Below, one piece after another: positions 17,464 to 27,300 of a DNA stretch of 64,000 nucleotides. The number at the start of each line of letters is the position of its first letter. Within the stretch, counting starts at the first letter, position 1. The position numbers were made by a program, and so were the translations under genes. The DNA is from Azonexaceae bacterium s22 (GTDB taxonomy: Bacteria > Pseudomonadota > Gammaproteobacteria > Burkholderiales > Rhodocyclaceae), in the NCBI GenBank assembly GCA_016617495.1, contig WYCU01000007.1, forward strand, positions 62,001 through 126,000, given 5' to 3'. Under the pieces are notes generated by a model. The model was not told the origin of the DNA and made no database searches. It was given only the letters and a program-made list of their open reading frames with translations.

Positions 17464-17901
17464 TCAGCGCAGAATTTCCATCCCGGTATTGGTGACGCGG
17501 ACACGATCCCCGATCCGCACGCCCGGCGCGGAATTCTGCTGGATGGTGGCGAAGGAGCCATCGTCGTAACGCACGCCGATGATCCAGACCAGCGAACTAC
17601 CGCTGGTCATGCGATTGCCCGCATAGGCACCGCCCGCAGCGCCGACCACAGTCGCGGCAGTACGCCCGGAACCCTGCCCGACCTGATTTCCGAGGATGCC
17701 ACCCACGACGGCACCGCCGATGGTGCCCAGCGTCTGGTTGGAATTCTGGACAGTTTGCGAACGGATGGATTCCACCGTACCGTCGCGCGCCGCGGGCTGG
17801 GAAACCTGGAAAGCAGGCTGGGTGGTCTGGCAGCCAGCCAGAAAGGGCACAACCAGCGTCAAGGCGAGCGCCACGGCGCTCCCAAAGGAATGCAGTTTCA
17901 T
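17464..17901 (-). CDS. Glycine-zipper outer-membrane lipoprotein (SlyB/Pcp-like)
   Basis: 145 aa with a lipoprotein signal ending in lipobox LAGC (Cys24). The 2TM glycine zipper is obvious: GTIGGAVVGGILGNQVGQGS and GAAGGAYAGN (about residues 59-97). SlyB-type proteins insert in the outer membrane and help keep it intact. It has its own terminator and is a single gene between the META gene and an orphan solute-binding protein. Confidence 0.9.
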   Translation of the reverse strand: MKLHSFGSAVALALTLVVPFLAGCQTTQPAFQVSQPAARDGTVESIRSQTVQNSNQTLGTIGGAVVGGILGNQVGQGSGRTAATVVGAAGGAYAGNRMTSGSSLVWIIGVRYDDGSFATIQQNSAPGVRIGDRVRVTNTGMEILR

Positions 17902-17933
17902 GAGTGAATCCTTTTACAAATAGCCGGAATGGA

Positions 17934-18794
17934 TCATTCCGGAATGGAATTGAGGAGATACATGGCGGCCAGCAAGCCGGTCGGTCGCCCGGCCTTGCCC
18001 AGCCATTCAGCGAAGATGGTTTCGATGTCGCCGCTCTGATAAACCTGCGTCAACGCGCGGTTGACCTCCAGACGCAAGGCCGAATCGCCGCGCGGCAGGG
18101 CCATGGCATAGGGCTCGAAAGACAGTTCTTCGGTGAGCAGTTCGAACTTGCCGGCATTGCTGCCCTGAACGGCAGCGCCCACGAGCTTGATGCGGTCGCC
18201 GGCATAAGCGACCACGGTACCGGCGTTAAGCAGATTCAAGCCTTCCTGCGAATCGTTCACCGGCACAATCTGCATGCCCGCCAGATCGGTGGCCAACAGG
18301 GCCTTAAGGCGCTTTTCAGTCGTCGTGCCCTTGAGTACGGCCACGGGCTTGCCCGCGAGATCGGCGATGCGGCTGATCGGCGACTCGGCGCGAACGATCA
18401 CGCTGCCAGCATCGACAAAGATCAGATTGGAAAAATCGACGTTTTCGAGACGAGCCAAGGTCTGCGTCGTATTGGCGCAATCGAGATCGGCCTTGCCGCT
18501 ACGCACCATCTGCAGACGCGCCTGCGTGTCGCCCGCCAGCCAGTTGACCTTGATGCCGGGTTGGCCGACGGCCTGGCCCAAGCGGGCGATCACGCGCTTG
18601 CAGAGATCGATGCTGTAGCCGGCGGGCTGCTTGTCGGGGCCGACGAACGAGAACGGCAGGGAATCCGGCGCGTAGGCCACATTGATCACCTTCGCGGCCT
18701 TGATGCGGCTCAGGGTGTTGGGGGCCGGGTCAGCGATGACCTGACCAGCGAACAGGCTACCGGCAACAATGGCGCCGACAAGCATTTTTTTCAT
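17934..18794 (-). CDS. Amino-acid ABC transporter substrate-binding protein (family 3), orphan
   Basis: Periplasmic binding protein of 286 aa with signal peptide MKKMLVGAIVAGSLFAGQVIA. The family 3 pattern is present: INVAYAPDSLPFSFVG, then GYSIDLCKRVIARLG, then a SGKADLDCANTTQT segment with the conserved acidic contact. No permease or ATPase gene is adjacent, so it must share a transporter encoded elsewhere or act as a sensor. AAGGG precedes the ATG at 18794; the longer upstream frame lacks support. Confidence 0.88.
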   Translation of the reverse strand: MKKMLVGAIVAGSLFAGQVIADPAPNTLSRIKAAKVINVAYAPDSLPFSFVGPDKQPAGYSIDLCKRVIARLGQAVGQPGIKVNWLAGDTQARLQMVRSGKADLDCANTTQTLARLENVDFSNLIFVDAGSVIVRAESPISRIADLAGKPVAVLKGTTTEKRLKALLATDLAGMQIVPVNDSQEGLNLLNAGTVVAYAGDRIKLVGAAVQGSNAGKFELLTEELSFEPYAMALPRGDSALRLEVNRALTQVYQSGDIETIFAEWLGKAGRPTGLLAAMYLLNSIPE

Positions 18795-18930
18795 GGCAAA
18801 CCCTTCTTTTTGGACGATGTCACAGGGGAATTCGGAAATAGCCCGCAGCGGGGCCAGCAAAGGAAACTATCAGACGCGCCCCCCGCAGGCAAGGCATCGC
18901 GTCCCACCCTGAGCGGCGGAACGCCCGCTT

Positions 18931-20568
18931 TCACAACAGCGTACGCAGCCCCCAGGCAAAAACTGCGGTCAGCGCCAGCAGCACGGTGCCGCCAATGGCC
19001 CAGCGGCGCAGCGCGGCGTCGAGTTGCTGACCCAAACCTGCGGCCAGCGCCGAAACTCGATTGCCCATGGCGGCCAGCCCGACCACCACATCGCCTTCGG
19101 GAAGTTGCGGCAACTGCCGCTTCCAGCGCAGCAGCGCCCAGGAAAGCACGACGCCGACGACGATGGGCCACAGCGACGCCCACAGGGCATAGGGCGAAAT
19201 GGCGTCGGGCAGGGAATTTTGCGGCGCCATCAGGTAGAGCGTCCAAGGCACTACCAGCGAGGCAGTCGCCATGATCAGCCAGGGCCAGCGCAAACCCCGC
19301 TCGGCACAATCGTCCGGCCCTGTCGCAGCAAAGGTCTTGAGGCAGCGCAGGAAGTGCACCATGAGGACCGTCGTGCCGATGGCCGAGAGTGTGGCCAAAG
19401 TACCTGCCAGGCCGTCGCCGAACAGTGTCTTGGCCACGGCCTTGGTCAGCGCTCCGCCGCTCAGCGGCAAGCCCCCCAAACCGACCGCAAGCACCGCCGC
19501 AGGCAGCAGCACGGTCCACAGGCGCCGGCGCCCGGTATCGGCCACCACGCCAACCGCCATGAATAGCGCCCCTTTGGAAAGCACGTGATTAACCGCGTAA
19601 TAGGCAGCAATCAGCCCGGCACTGCCCTCGCCCGAGGCCATGCCCATCCCGATGAGCGCCACAATCACCCCCATCTGGCTGACGCTCGAATAGGCCAGCA
19701 CCGTTTTCGGGTGCCGCTGGGTGACTCCGACAAGGACGGCATAGAGCGCCCCGAAGAGCCCGATCGCCGCGAGCAGCGCTCCGGCCAGCCACGGCGAATG
19801 GTCCAGCGGCATGAAGCGGATGAGCCCGATGACGCTGGCCTTGACCACTGCGCCGCTGAGCAGTGCCGAGGCCGGCACCGGGGCAGCCCCGTGGGCAAGC
19901 GGAATCCAGAAGTGCAGCGGCACCAGACCGGACTTGATGCCGAATCCGGCGATCAGCAGACAGAGAATGGCATCCCGCCACGGGGAGGCAACGATGGCCG
20001 CCGGCGCATCCACAATCAGGAGGGTGTTACCCGGCGCACTGCTGACGATCAGCACAAAAGCGGCGAGGAGCAGCGATTCGGCCAGCAAGGCCATGCTCAG
20101 GTAAATCCTGCCGGCACGCAGCGCCCGCGCCGTCCCTTCCTGCATGACCAACCCCGTGGTGCCCACAGTCAGCAAGCCGAGCAAACCGTACAGCGTCACC
20201 ATGTCGGCAACGACGAAGACGCCCAGGCAACCGGTCAGGGTCATCAGCCAGCACACGGCGAAACGCCCGCGCGCCGGGCTCTCCGCCTGATACGCCGCGG
20301 CATACCAGCCACCGGCCAGCCACAACAGGGCGGCCACGCCGAGCAAGGCGGCGCCCGGACGATCAAAGGCAAAGGCCAGTGGGAAACGGGTGCTGCCGAA
20401 TACGAACAAGGCATCCCGCTCGGCCAGCAAGGCCGCAAGCAGGCCGGGGAGCGCCCCCAAAGGCAGCCACGGCAGCATGCGCGCACGCAGCGGACGCACG
20501 GTGCACGCCAGCAGCAGAGTCAATGGCCAGGCCAGTGTGGCGACCAGCAGGACGGCGGTCAAATTCAT
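18931..20568 (-). CDS. mnhD: Cation/proton antiporter, second MnhD-like (NuoL/M/N-type) subunit
   Basis: 545-aa membrane protein with about 14 helices of the complex I antiporter-subunit family. Conserved lysines remain: GIKSGLVPLHFW and SGAVVKASVIGLIRFM. The TM5 position that carries Glu in MrpD-type subunits reads TLYGLLGLLTVG here, where the neighbouring subunit has TLYVALELLTFA; the glutamate is thus replaced by Gly. It overlaps the first D subunit by 4 bases and is last in the operon. It may stand in for the NuoL-like N-terminal half of MrpA, which is otherwise missing from the cluster. Confidence 0.87.
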   Translation of the reverse strand: MNLTAVLLVATLAWPLTLLLACTVRPLRARMLPWLPLGALPGLLAALLAERDALFVFGSTRFPLAFAFDRPGAALLGVAALLWLAGGWYAAAYQAESPARGRFAVCWLMTLTGCLGVFVVADMVTLYGLLGLLTVGTTGLVMQEGTARALRAGRIYLSMALLAESLLLAAFVLIVSSAPGNTLLIVDAPAAIVASPWRDAILCLLIAGFGIKSGLVPLHFWIPLAHGAAPVPASALLSGAVVKASVIGLIRFMPLDHSPWLAGALLAAIGLFGALYAVLVGVTQRHPKTVLAYSSVSQMGVIVALIGMGMASGEGSAGLIAAYYAVNHVLSKGALFMAVGVVADTGRRRLWTVLLPAAVLAVGLGGLPLSGGALTKAVAKTLFGDGLAGTLATLSAIGTTVLMVHFLRCLKTFAATGPDDCAERGLRWPWLIMATASLVVPWTLYLMAPQNSLPDAISPYALWASLWPIVVGVVLSWALLRWKRQLPQLPEGDVVVGLAAMGNRVSALAAGLGQQLDAALRRWAIGGTVLLALTAVFAWGLRTLL

Positions 20569-22061
20569 GGCAGCACGCTCCCGAGACGCCCCACCTGAAC
20601 CACTTCAAAGGGCAGCAAGGCCACGCAGCCCAACAGGAAGGAGAAAATCGCCAGCGCCAGAACGCTCGCTTCGCGATAACGGGGCACCGCCATTTTGGGC
20701 ATTTTTTCGGGGTCGACCGCGACAATCGTCCGGACCACGACCGAAAACACGTAACTCGCCGTCATCAACCCGCCGATGACCATCACCGCAGCCCACCACC
20801 ATTGCCCGGTGGTCAACGCCGCCGACAACAGCAACCACTTGGCCATGAACCCTCCGGAGGGTGGCAGTCCCACCAGCGCGACACCGCCCAGGGCGAATGC
20901 CAGCACCGTCATCGGCAACTGCTGAGCCACACCCTGCAGATCTTCGATGCGGTCATGGCCCAGGGTGCTGTAGATCAAACCGGCGGCCATGAACATCGCC
21001 GCCTTGGCAGTCGCATGCGAAACCGCCTGGAGCAAACCGCCGGTCACGGCAGGCGCATCGGACAACCCCATGCCGACCAAGCCGGCAGCCAACGGGAACA
21101 TCAGGAACAAATAGCCGATTTGCGCGACGGTCGAATAGGCAATGAGCAACTTGAGGCGGCGCTGGCGCAGCGCCACGAGATTGCCGACGAGAATCGCCGC
21201 CGCGCCGAGCCCGGCCAGCCACTGTCCTGCTTCGAGCATCATCTCGCCCGGCAAGACGTCGAGCCACAGACGGATCACCAGGAAGAAGGAACCTTTGACC
21301 ACCAGCGCGGACAGCATGGCACTGGCCGCGGCCGGTGCCCCGGCATGGGCGGGCGGCAGCCAGAGATGCAGGGGGAAAAGCGCCGTCTTGGCCAGCAGGC
21401 CGACAGTCATCAATACGGCAGCGGCCCAGGTGGCGACGCCGGGATGAACGCGAGTGCTCAACTGGGCAATATCCAAGGTGCCGTAGACGCCGTAAAGCAA
21501 CACCGCACCGAGCAGGTAAAGTACCGAGCCCAGCAGGGCAAAAAGCAGGTAGCGCAAGGCAGCGCGCAGCGTTTCCGGACGCCCTTCGAGGCAAACCAGC
21601 GGCACCGCAGCGAACGTCAGCAATTCCAGCGCCACATAAAGCGTGAACAGATCGTTCGCTAGGAAGACGGTGTTGAGCGCCAGCCACACGGCCGGCAGCA
21701 GGACCCAGAACATCAACGGCTGCCGCGCCTCGGGCGCATTCGCCGGTTGCGCAAAATCGCCCCAGGCAAACCAGGCGACCACGCCGAGCACGACCGTCGT
21801 GGTCAGCAACATCGCCGCCGACAAGCCATCTGCCCGCAAGGCAATGCCCAACGGCGGCTGCCATGCCCCCAGCAGGTAGACCAGGGCTTCGCCGGAACAC
21901 AGCAGATCGGCCAGAATCGCCAGCGCCAAAAGCAAGCCAACAGGTAAGGCACAAGCCACCACGCGCGGCGCCTGCGCCCTGCCAAGCACGAAAGCCGCCA
22001 ACATGGCAGCCAGCGGCAAGAGCAGCGCGGCCACGAGCAAGGGGCCGCCGGACGTCGTCAT
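20565..22061 (-). CDS. mnhD: Cation/proton antiporter subunit D (MnhD/MrpD)
   Basis: 498-aa polytopic membrane subunit of an Mrp/Mnh sodium-proton antiporter. It carries the charged residues expected for proton movement: Glu in TLYVALELLTFA, Lys in LLAKTALFPLHLWLPPAHA and Lys in LSALVVKGSFFLVIRLW. The ATG at 22061 is favoured because GGAG lies about nine bases upstream; GTG codons at 22076 and 22082 (overlapping the mnhC stop) are alternatives. The 3' part contains a long-form dispersed element coding TIVAVDPEKMPKM, a stretch that does not look like an antiporter motif. Confidence 0.9.
   Translation of the reverse strand: MTTSGGPLLVAALLLPLAAMLAAFVLGRAQAPRVVACALPVGLLLALAILADLLCSGEALVYLLGAWQPPLGIALRADGLSAAMLLTTTVVLGVVAWFAWGDFAQPANAPEARQPLMFWVLLPAVWLALNTVFLANDLFTLYVALELLTFAAVPLVCLEGRPETLRAALRYLLFALLGSVLYLLGAVLLYGVYGTLDIAQLSTRVHPGVATWAAAVLMTVGLLAKTALFPLHLWLPPAHAGAPAAASAMLSALVVKGSFFLVIRLWLDVLPGEMMLEAGQWLAGLGAAAILVGNLVALRQRRLKLLIAYSTVAQIGYLFLMFPLAAGLVGMGLSDAPAVTGGLLQAVSHATAKAAMFMAAGLIYSTLGHDRIEDLQGVAQQLPMTVLAFALGGVALVGLPPSGGFMAKWLLLSAALTTGQWWWAAVMVIGGLMTASYVFSVVVRTIVAVDPEKMPKMAVPRYREASVLALAIFSFLLGCVALLPFEVVQVGRLGSVLP
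20694..20728 (+). repeat. Dispersed element, long form, inside mnhD coding region
   Basis: TTTGGGCATTTTTTCGG followed by GTCGACCGCGACAATCG (core 20712-20725). It keeps the T-tract of intergenic copies although it lies about 130 bases inside the 3' end of an ORF on the other strand. Confidence 0.8.
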
Positions 22062-22078
22062 CAGCACGTGCTCCACGC

Positions 22079-22399
22079 TCACGACTCGCCGTCCACCGCG
22101 TCGTCCAGCCCGCTCGGGCCGCCCGCGGCATCGAGTCGCAACAGCAATGCGACCGCCAGCGCCGTGGCCGAGAACGCGACGACAATCCCGGTAATGACCA
22201 GGGCCTGCGGTACCGGATCGCCGCCCAGGCCCGATGCCGCCCCGCGGCGGGCAATCATGCCGAAAAAGAGGAAAACCCCGCTGCCAATCAGGTTGAATGC
22301 CAGAATTTTGCGTAAAGGCTGCGGATTGACGATCAGGCCATACACGCCCAAGCCGATCAATACCGCCGCACACAAGCCGAAAAGCGTGATTGACGTCAT
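22079..22399 (-). CDS. mnhC: Cation/proton antiporter subunit C (MnhC, NuoK-like)
   Basis: 106-aa protein with three hydrophobic helices, the NuoK-like subunit of Mrp antiporters. The conserved stretches NPQPLRKILAFNLIGSGVFL and DPVPQALVITGIVVAFSATA are characteristic. The start overlaps the mnhB stop by four bases (ATGA). It is smaller than several Mrp C subunits only in its hydrophilic tail. Confidence 0.92.
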   Translation of the reverse strand: MTSITLFGLCAAVLIGLGVYGLIVNPQPLRKILAFNLIGSGVFLFFGMIARRGAASGLGGDPVPQALVITGIVVAFSATALAVALLLRLDAAGGPSGLDDAVDGES

Positions 22400-23337
22400 T
22401 GCTCTGCCTGCCCTGCCGGATAACCGATGACCAGCAAACCCAGCGTGACGCCGATGGAAAGCATCGATGCCGCCTCGATCAGCAGGATCAACGGCTTGGC
22501 CCATCCCTCGGGGTACGCCAGAAAGGCGCCGGCCAAAGGCATCCCCGCCAAACCGAGCGCGAGAAAGACCAGGGTGCCGAGCACCAGCGCCCAGCGCAAC
22601 CCGCGGCTCGCCACGGGCGGTGGCTGAATAAGGCCGGCCATCGTCGCCAACAGCCCCATGGCGGCAAGAAGTGTACCGGCCTGAAACTTGCCCCCAGGGA
22701 AATCGGCGCCGACCCAGAAAATGTAGAACGCAATCACGATCCCGACTGGCGGCAGCAAGCGTGAAAGATAGGCCCGCACGTCGCCGGAACCACCCTTGAT
22801 TTGCGCGCCCGGTATGCCTCCCCAGGCGGCATCGGGCGCCAGCGACCAGACTGCAACAAGCGCAAAAATCAACACCACTGCTTCCAACAAGGTGTCGATG
22901 GCGCGAAAGGCAAGCAGCACGGCCGTAACCGCATTGCCCAGACCGGTCGATGCCTGCTGCGCTGTCACCTGCGGCACCAGCGTCGGTGCGGGTTCCGGCA
23001 GATGAAAAACGACCGCGGCCAGCGTCGCCGTGATGGCAAAAGCGAGGGTGCCCGCCAGCAAACGGAGCTTCAATGCGGGTCGCAACCGATTGAGCCCGGC
23101 TTCGCTCGGCGCGAGCTGAATCGCTGCGCGCAAGAGCAGCACGCCGGTCAGCGCCCCGATGGCCGCCTCGGTGAGTGCGGCATCGGGCGCCGCCAATCGC
23201 ATCCAGACCACCGCGAGCAACAAGCCATAGACGGTAAAACCCACTGTCGCCGCAAAGGTCTGGCAAACCCCGATGGTCCACGCGGCCACGGCCAGCACGA
23301 GGAGGGCCAGCAATCCATCCAGCACCAATCCCGCCAT
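22396..23337 (-). CDS. mnhB: Fused MbhD/MbhE-MnhB antiporter subunit
   Basis: 313-aa membrane protein. The N-terminal 75 residues match the MbhD (DUF4040) part normally found at the MrpA C-terminus (LAAPDAALTEAAIGA). The middle, with FRAIDTLLEAVVLIFALVAVWSL (given as helix about 145-167), matches MbhE. The last 130 residues are MnhB-like (RLLPPVGIVIAFYIFWVGAD, then PGGKFQAG). The MrpA C-terminal modules are therefore fused to MrpB, while the NuoL-like part of MrpA is separate. The start overlaps the mnhG stop by one base (TGATG). Confidence 0.87.
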   Translation of the reverse strand: MAGLVLDGLLALLVLAVAAWTIGVCQTFAATVGFTVYGLLLAVVWMRLAAPDAALTEAAIGALTGVLLLRAAIQLAPSEAGLNRLRPALKLRLLAGTLAFAITATLAAVVFHLPEPAPTLVPQVTAQQASTGLGNAVTAVLLAFRAIDTLLEAVVLIFALVAVWSLAPDAAWGGIPGAQIKGGSGDVRAYLSRLLPPVGIVIAFYIFWVGADFPGGKFQAGTLLAAMGLLATMAGLIQPPPVASRGLRWALVLGTLVFLALGLAGMPLAGAFLAYPEGWAKPLILLIEAASMLSIGVTLGLLVIGYPAGQAEQ

Positions 23338-23630
23338 CACTGTCCGGACTCCTGAGCGCGCGCGACCCGGGCCACACGCTGCGAAACGACTGCACCGGCA
23401 ATCAACACCAACAACCAGATCACGATCAGCTTGAGCGCCATCCAAACATCGACCGCCTGTGGCAGCAGCCCGAAGACAATCAATCCCAAGCCGAGGTTAT
23501 CGGCTTTGGTCAGGGCATGCAGGCGCGTCAGGGCGTCCGGAAAACGCAATAGCCCAACCGTGCCGGCAAGAAAGAAAAACACCCCGGAAAAAACCGCCAA
23601 CACGGTCCAGGCATCAATCAACAAACTCAT
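23337..23630 (-). CDS. mnhG: Cation/proton antiporter subunit G (MnhG)
   Basis: 97 aa with three helices and the conserved MnhG block GLLRFPDALTRLHALTKADN (about residues 25-44). The ATG overlaps the mnhF stop by four bases. Small membrane subunit required for Mrp complex assembly or activity. Confidence 0.93.
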   Translation of the reverse strand: MSLLIDAWTVLAVFSGVFFFLAGTVGLLRFPDALTRLHALTKADNLGLGLIVFGLLPQAVDVWMALKLIVIWLLVLIAGAVVSQRVARVARAQESGQ

Positions 23631-23911
23631 TCCTCACCTCGCCCAAGGGCCTGCCGCGTGCCCGCACGCCCGGCGTAGACCGCGAAAGTCAGGGAAACAA
23701 AGGCCGACAGCAGCGCCAGCGTCAGTGCGACGTCAATGGCCGCATACGCCCCGCCTGCACCCAGCAGGAGCAATACGGCCGCGCCACCGGTACCGAACAG
23801 CTGACCGGCCATGATGCGGTCCGCGGCGCCCGGCCCGCGCAACAAGCGCAGCAAGCCGGCCGCCGTCAATGCCAGCACAATGACCGCAGCCCACAACAAC
23901 AGGTCAGCCAT
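23627..23911 (-). CDS. mnhF: Cation/proton antiporter subunit F (MnhF)
   Basis: 94-aa, three-helix membrane protein with the MnhF signature RLLRGPGAADRIMAGQLFGT (about residues 22-41). The start at 23911 (MADLLLW) is chosen over a frame seven codons longer; it overlaps the end of mnhE by eight bases. Confidence 0.92.
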   Translation of the reverse strand: MADLLLWAAVIVLALTAAGLLRLLRGPGAADRIMAGQLFGTGGAAVLLLLGAGGAYAAIDVALTLALLSAFVSLTFAVYAGRAGTRQALGRGEE

Positions 23912-24389
23912 GCCCGTCCTCACCCAAGGCATGCGCCATGCGCTGTGCCTCGTCGGTCAATTGCGCAACCACGGGTTGCCCAACGTCCAGACAGTGAATT
24001 TCCAGCCCATCTTCGCTTTCGCCGCACGGCACCGTCCCAGGTAGCAGGCTGCTGATCGCGGCGAAGGTATCGCGCGCATGCACGCCGCGGTAGGGGCAAG
24101 TAAATGTCACGAAGCCGGGCGCAATCGGCAAACGCGGATCCAGCGCGCGCCGCGCCACGTCCCAGCCCGCTTTGAGCGATTGCCAGAGAAAACGCGGCAG
24201 CAGCCCCATCAGGGCAAGCAGGCGCAGACCTGAGCGGTCTGGCGGCAAGAGTTTCAGACTAACCCAGGTCGCGAGCGCGGCGGCGATGGCCCCGACAAGT
24301 AGTGCAGCCGAGTGGGTGCCGATCAAGGCCACCCACAACAGCATAAGAGACACCCAGCGCACCACCCCGACCTGCCACATCCCGTTCAT
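23904..24389 (-). CDS. mnhE: Cation/proton antiporter subunit E (MnhE)
   Basis: 161 aa with two or three N-terminal helices and a soluble domain carrying the MnhE pattern (LLPGTVPCGESEDGLEIHCL, about residues 118-137). It opens the antiporter block. Its ATG overlaps the stop codon of the RND pump gene by four bases (ATGA), which ties the antiporter genes to the efflux genes. Confidence 0.9.
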   Translation of the reverse strand: MNGMWQVGVVRWVSLMLLWVALIGTHSAALLVGAIAAALATWVSLKLLPPDRSGLRLLALMGLLPRFLWQSLKAGWDVARRALDPRLPIAPGFVTFTCPYRGVHARDTFAAISSLLPGTVPCGESEDGLEIHCLDVGQPVVAQLTDEAQRMAHALGEDGHG

Positions 24390-27300
24390 GCCGTCTCGGC
24401 AGCGCGCTTTGCCGGCGGTTTGCCGCCGAAAACGGTCACGTAGAGTGTTGGCAGGAACACCAGCGTCAACAAGGTCGCGACGAACAAGCCGCCCATGATG
24501 GCAAAAGCCATCGGCCCCCAGAACACGGTCGGCGCAATCGGAATCAAGCCCAGCACGGTAGAGATGGCGGTCAGCATCATCGGCCGCAAACGCGAGCTGC
24601 TTGCCGTCACCACGGCATCCCAGATTTCCTTGCCCGCCTGACGGTCGCTTTCAATCTGGTCGATCAGGATGACGGCATTCTTGGCAATCATGCCCAGCAG
24701 CGCCAGGATGCCGAGAATGGCAACGAAACCGAGCGGTCGTCCCGATATCAGCAGGGCTGCGACCACACCGATCAGACCCAGCGGCAACAGGGCAACGACC
24801 ATGGCCAAGCGGCGGAAGCTCACCAGCTGGAACATCAGCACGGTCAACATGATGCCCAGCATCAACGGCACCACTGCAAGCACCGAGGCCTGCGACGTCG
24901 CGCTTTCCTCCGCAATCCCGCCGGTCTCGATGCGATATCCCTGGGGCAGCCGCGCATTCAATTCGGCAATCTTGGGCTCCAGCACTGCAACGACGCTGTC
25001 CGGCAAGACGCCCGGAACGATATCGGCGAAGACCGTGAGGGTCGGTTCGCGATTTCGGCGCCAGACCATCGGAAACTCCTGCGCTTCCTCGAAGGTCGCA
25101 AACTGGCTCAGCGCGACGTTGCGGCCGTTGGCCAACGGCACCTGCAGCGTGCGCAGGGTCGAGAACGAGAGGCGCTGCTCATCATTGGCCCGGGCGACGA
25201 CATTGATCAGATAAATGCCATCGCGGACCTGCGTCACCGTCGATCCCGATACGGATGCATTGAGTACCGCGGCGAGCGAACTCGAACTGACCCCCAATTG
25301 CCGAGCCCGATCCTGATCGACATGCAGCCGCAACTGCCGCGCCGGTTCGATCCAGTCGTAATTGATATGGCGCGTACGCGTATCGGCGGCCATCACCTGA
25401 GCGACTTCCAGCGCAATGCGACGCACCTCGTCGACTTGCGGCCCCTGAACGCGGTACTGGATCGGCCAACCGACCGGCGGCCCCAGTTCGAGGGGCGACA
25501 CCCGCGCGACGATGTTGGGAAACTCTTCGGCCAGCAATTTTTCCAGGCGAATCTGAAGTCGCTCACGCGCTTCCACGTCCTTGGCCACGACCACCAGCTG
25601 GCCGAAGAAAGGATTCGCCAACTGGACGTTAAGCGGCAGATAGAAACGAATGGCGCCACGACCGACGTAAGTGCTCCAGCGATCAATGTCCGGATCGGCA
25701 GCAAGTACCGCTTCCAGACGCTGCGCCGACGAATCCGTGGAGAAAATCGAGGCGTTCTGCGGCAAGGTCAGATCGACCAGCAACTCCGGTCGATCCGAAG
25801 ACGGGAAAAATTGTTGTGGCACATGACGAAAACCCACCAAAGCCGCCGCGAACGCGATCAGCGTCAGGCCTATCGTCAGCCAGCGCGCACGCATGGCTCC
25901 TTCGAGGAAACGGCTGTAAATACGCATCACGGCGCCCGGCTTTTCTTCGACGCCCGAAGCAGGCGGCTTGAGCACGGCTATACCGATCAGCGGCGCAAAG
26001 ATCACCGCGACGAACCACGAAACAATCAGCGCAATGCCAACCACCGCAAAGATTGAAAAGGTGTATTCACCGGCCGAACTCTTGGCAAAGCCAATAGGGA
26101 CGAAACCGGCGATGGTCACCAGAGTACCGATCAGCATCGGCGCCGCCAGCGCCTTGTAGGCGTAGGCCCCGGCCACCTCCTTGGAATCGCCAGCAGCCAG
26201 ACGACGAATCATCGCATCCACGGTGGTCATGGCATCGTCAACCAGCAAGGTCAGCGCGATGATGAGCGCTCCCAGCGAAATACGCTGCAAATCGATGCCC
26301 GCGACCTCCATGATCGTGAACACAATCGCCAGCGTCAGCGGAATGGTCAGTGCCACCACCGCGCCCGGACGTGCCCCCAGCGACACGAAGCTGGCCGCAA
26401 TGATAATGAGGATCGCTTGCCACAACGACGTCGTGAAATCGCTGATCGCGGTATCGACGGTCACCGCCTGATCCGCAACCAGAGTCGGCTCGATACCGAC
26501 AGGCAGGTCGGCGCGCATTTTGGCAATCGCCATTTCGATATTCTTGCCCAGCGCCAGAATGTCTCCGGAATCGCGCATGGCAATGGCCAGGCCAATCGCT
26601 GGCTTGCCGTTGACCCGGAACATCGGCTGCGGCGGATCCACAAACGCACGACGGACCTTGGCGATGTCGCCAAGACGCACCATACGCTCCCCAACGGCAA
26701 AATTGATGGCCTCGATGTCCGCCTCGGAATCGAACGCCCCCGACACCCGCAACGCAATCCGCTCTTCGGCCGTATGCAACGTGCCGGCCGGGCGGACGAC
26801 GTTTTGTGCCTGCAGCGCCCGCGTCAGCGCCGAGAAATCCAGCCCCAGACCAGCAAGGCGCTCCGTGTTGAATTCGAGGACGATCTCCTCATCCTGCGCC
26901 CCCAGCACGTCGACTTTGGAGACATCCGGAACCAGCAGCAGTTTCGAACGGACATCCTCGACATAATCCCGCAGCTCGCGCTTGGAAAAGCCCTCAGCAG
27001 TAAAGCCGTAGATGATTCCAAAAGTATCGCCAAAGTCGTCGTTGAATCCTGGCCCAATGACCCCTGCCGGCAGGGAGCCACGAATATCGCCGATGTTGTT
27101 GCGCACCTGCTGCCAGATGCCACGCACCTCACCCGGTGGCGTCGAGCCCTTGAGATCGACAAAAATCGTCGTCACACCCGCCACCGTAAAGCTGCGGATA
27201 TTGTTGAGACTACGGGTTTCCTGAAGCTTGCGCTCGATGCGCTCGGTCACTTGCTGGAGCGTATCTTCCAGCGTCGCCCCCGGCCATGCGGCCTGCACGA

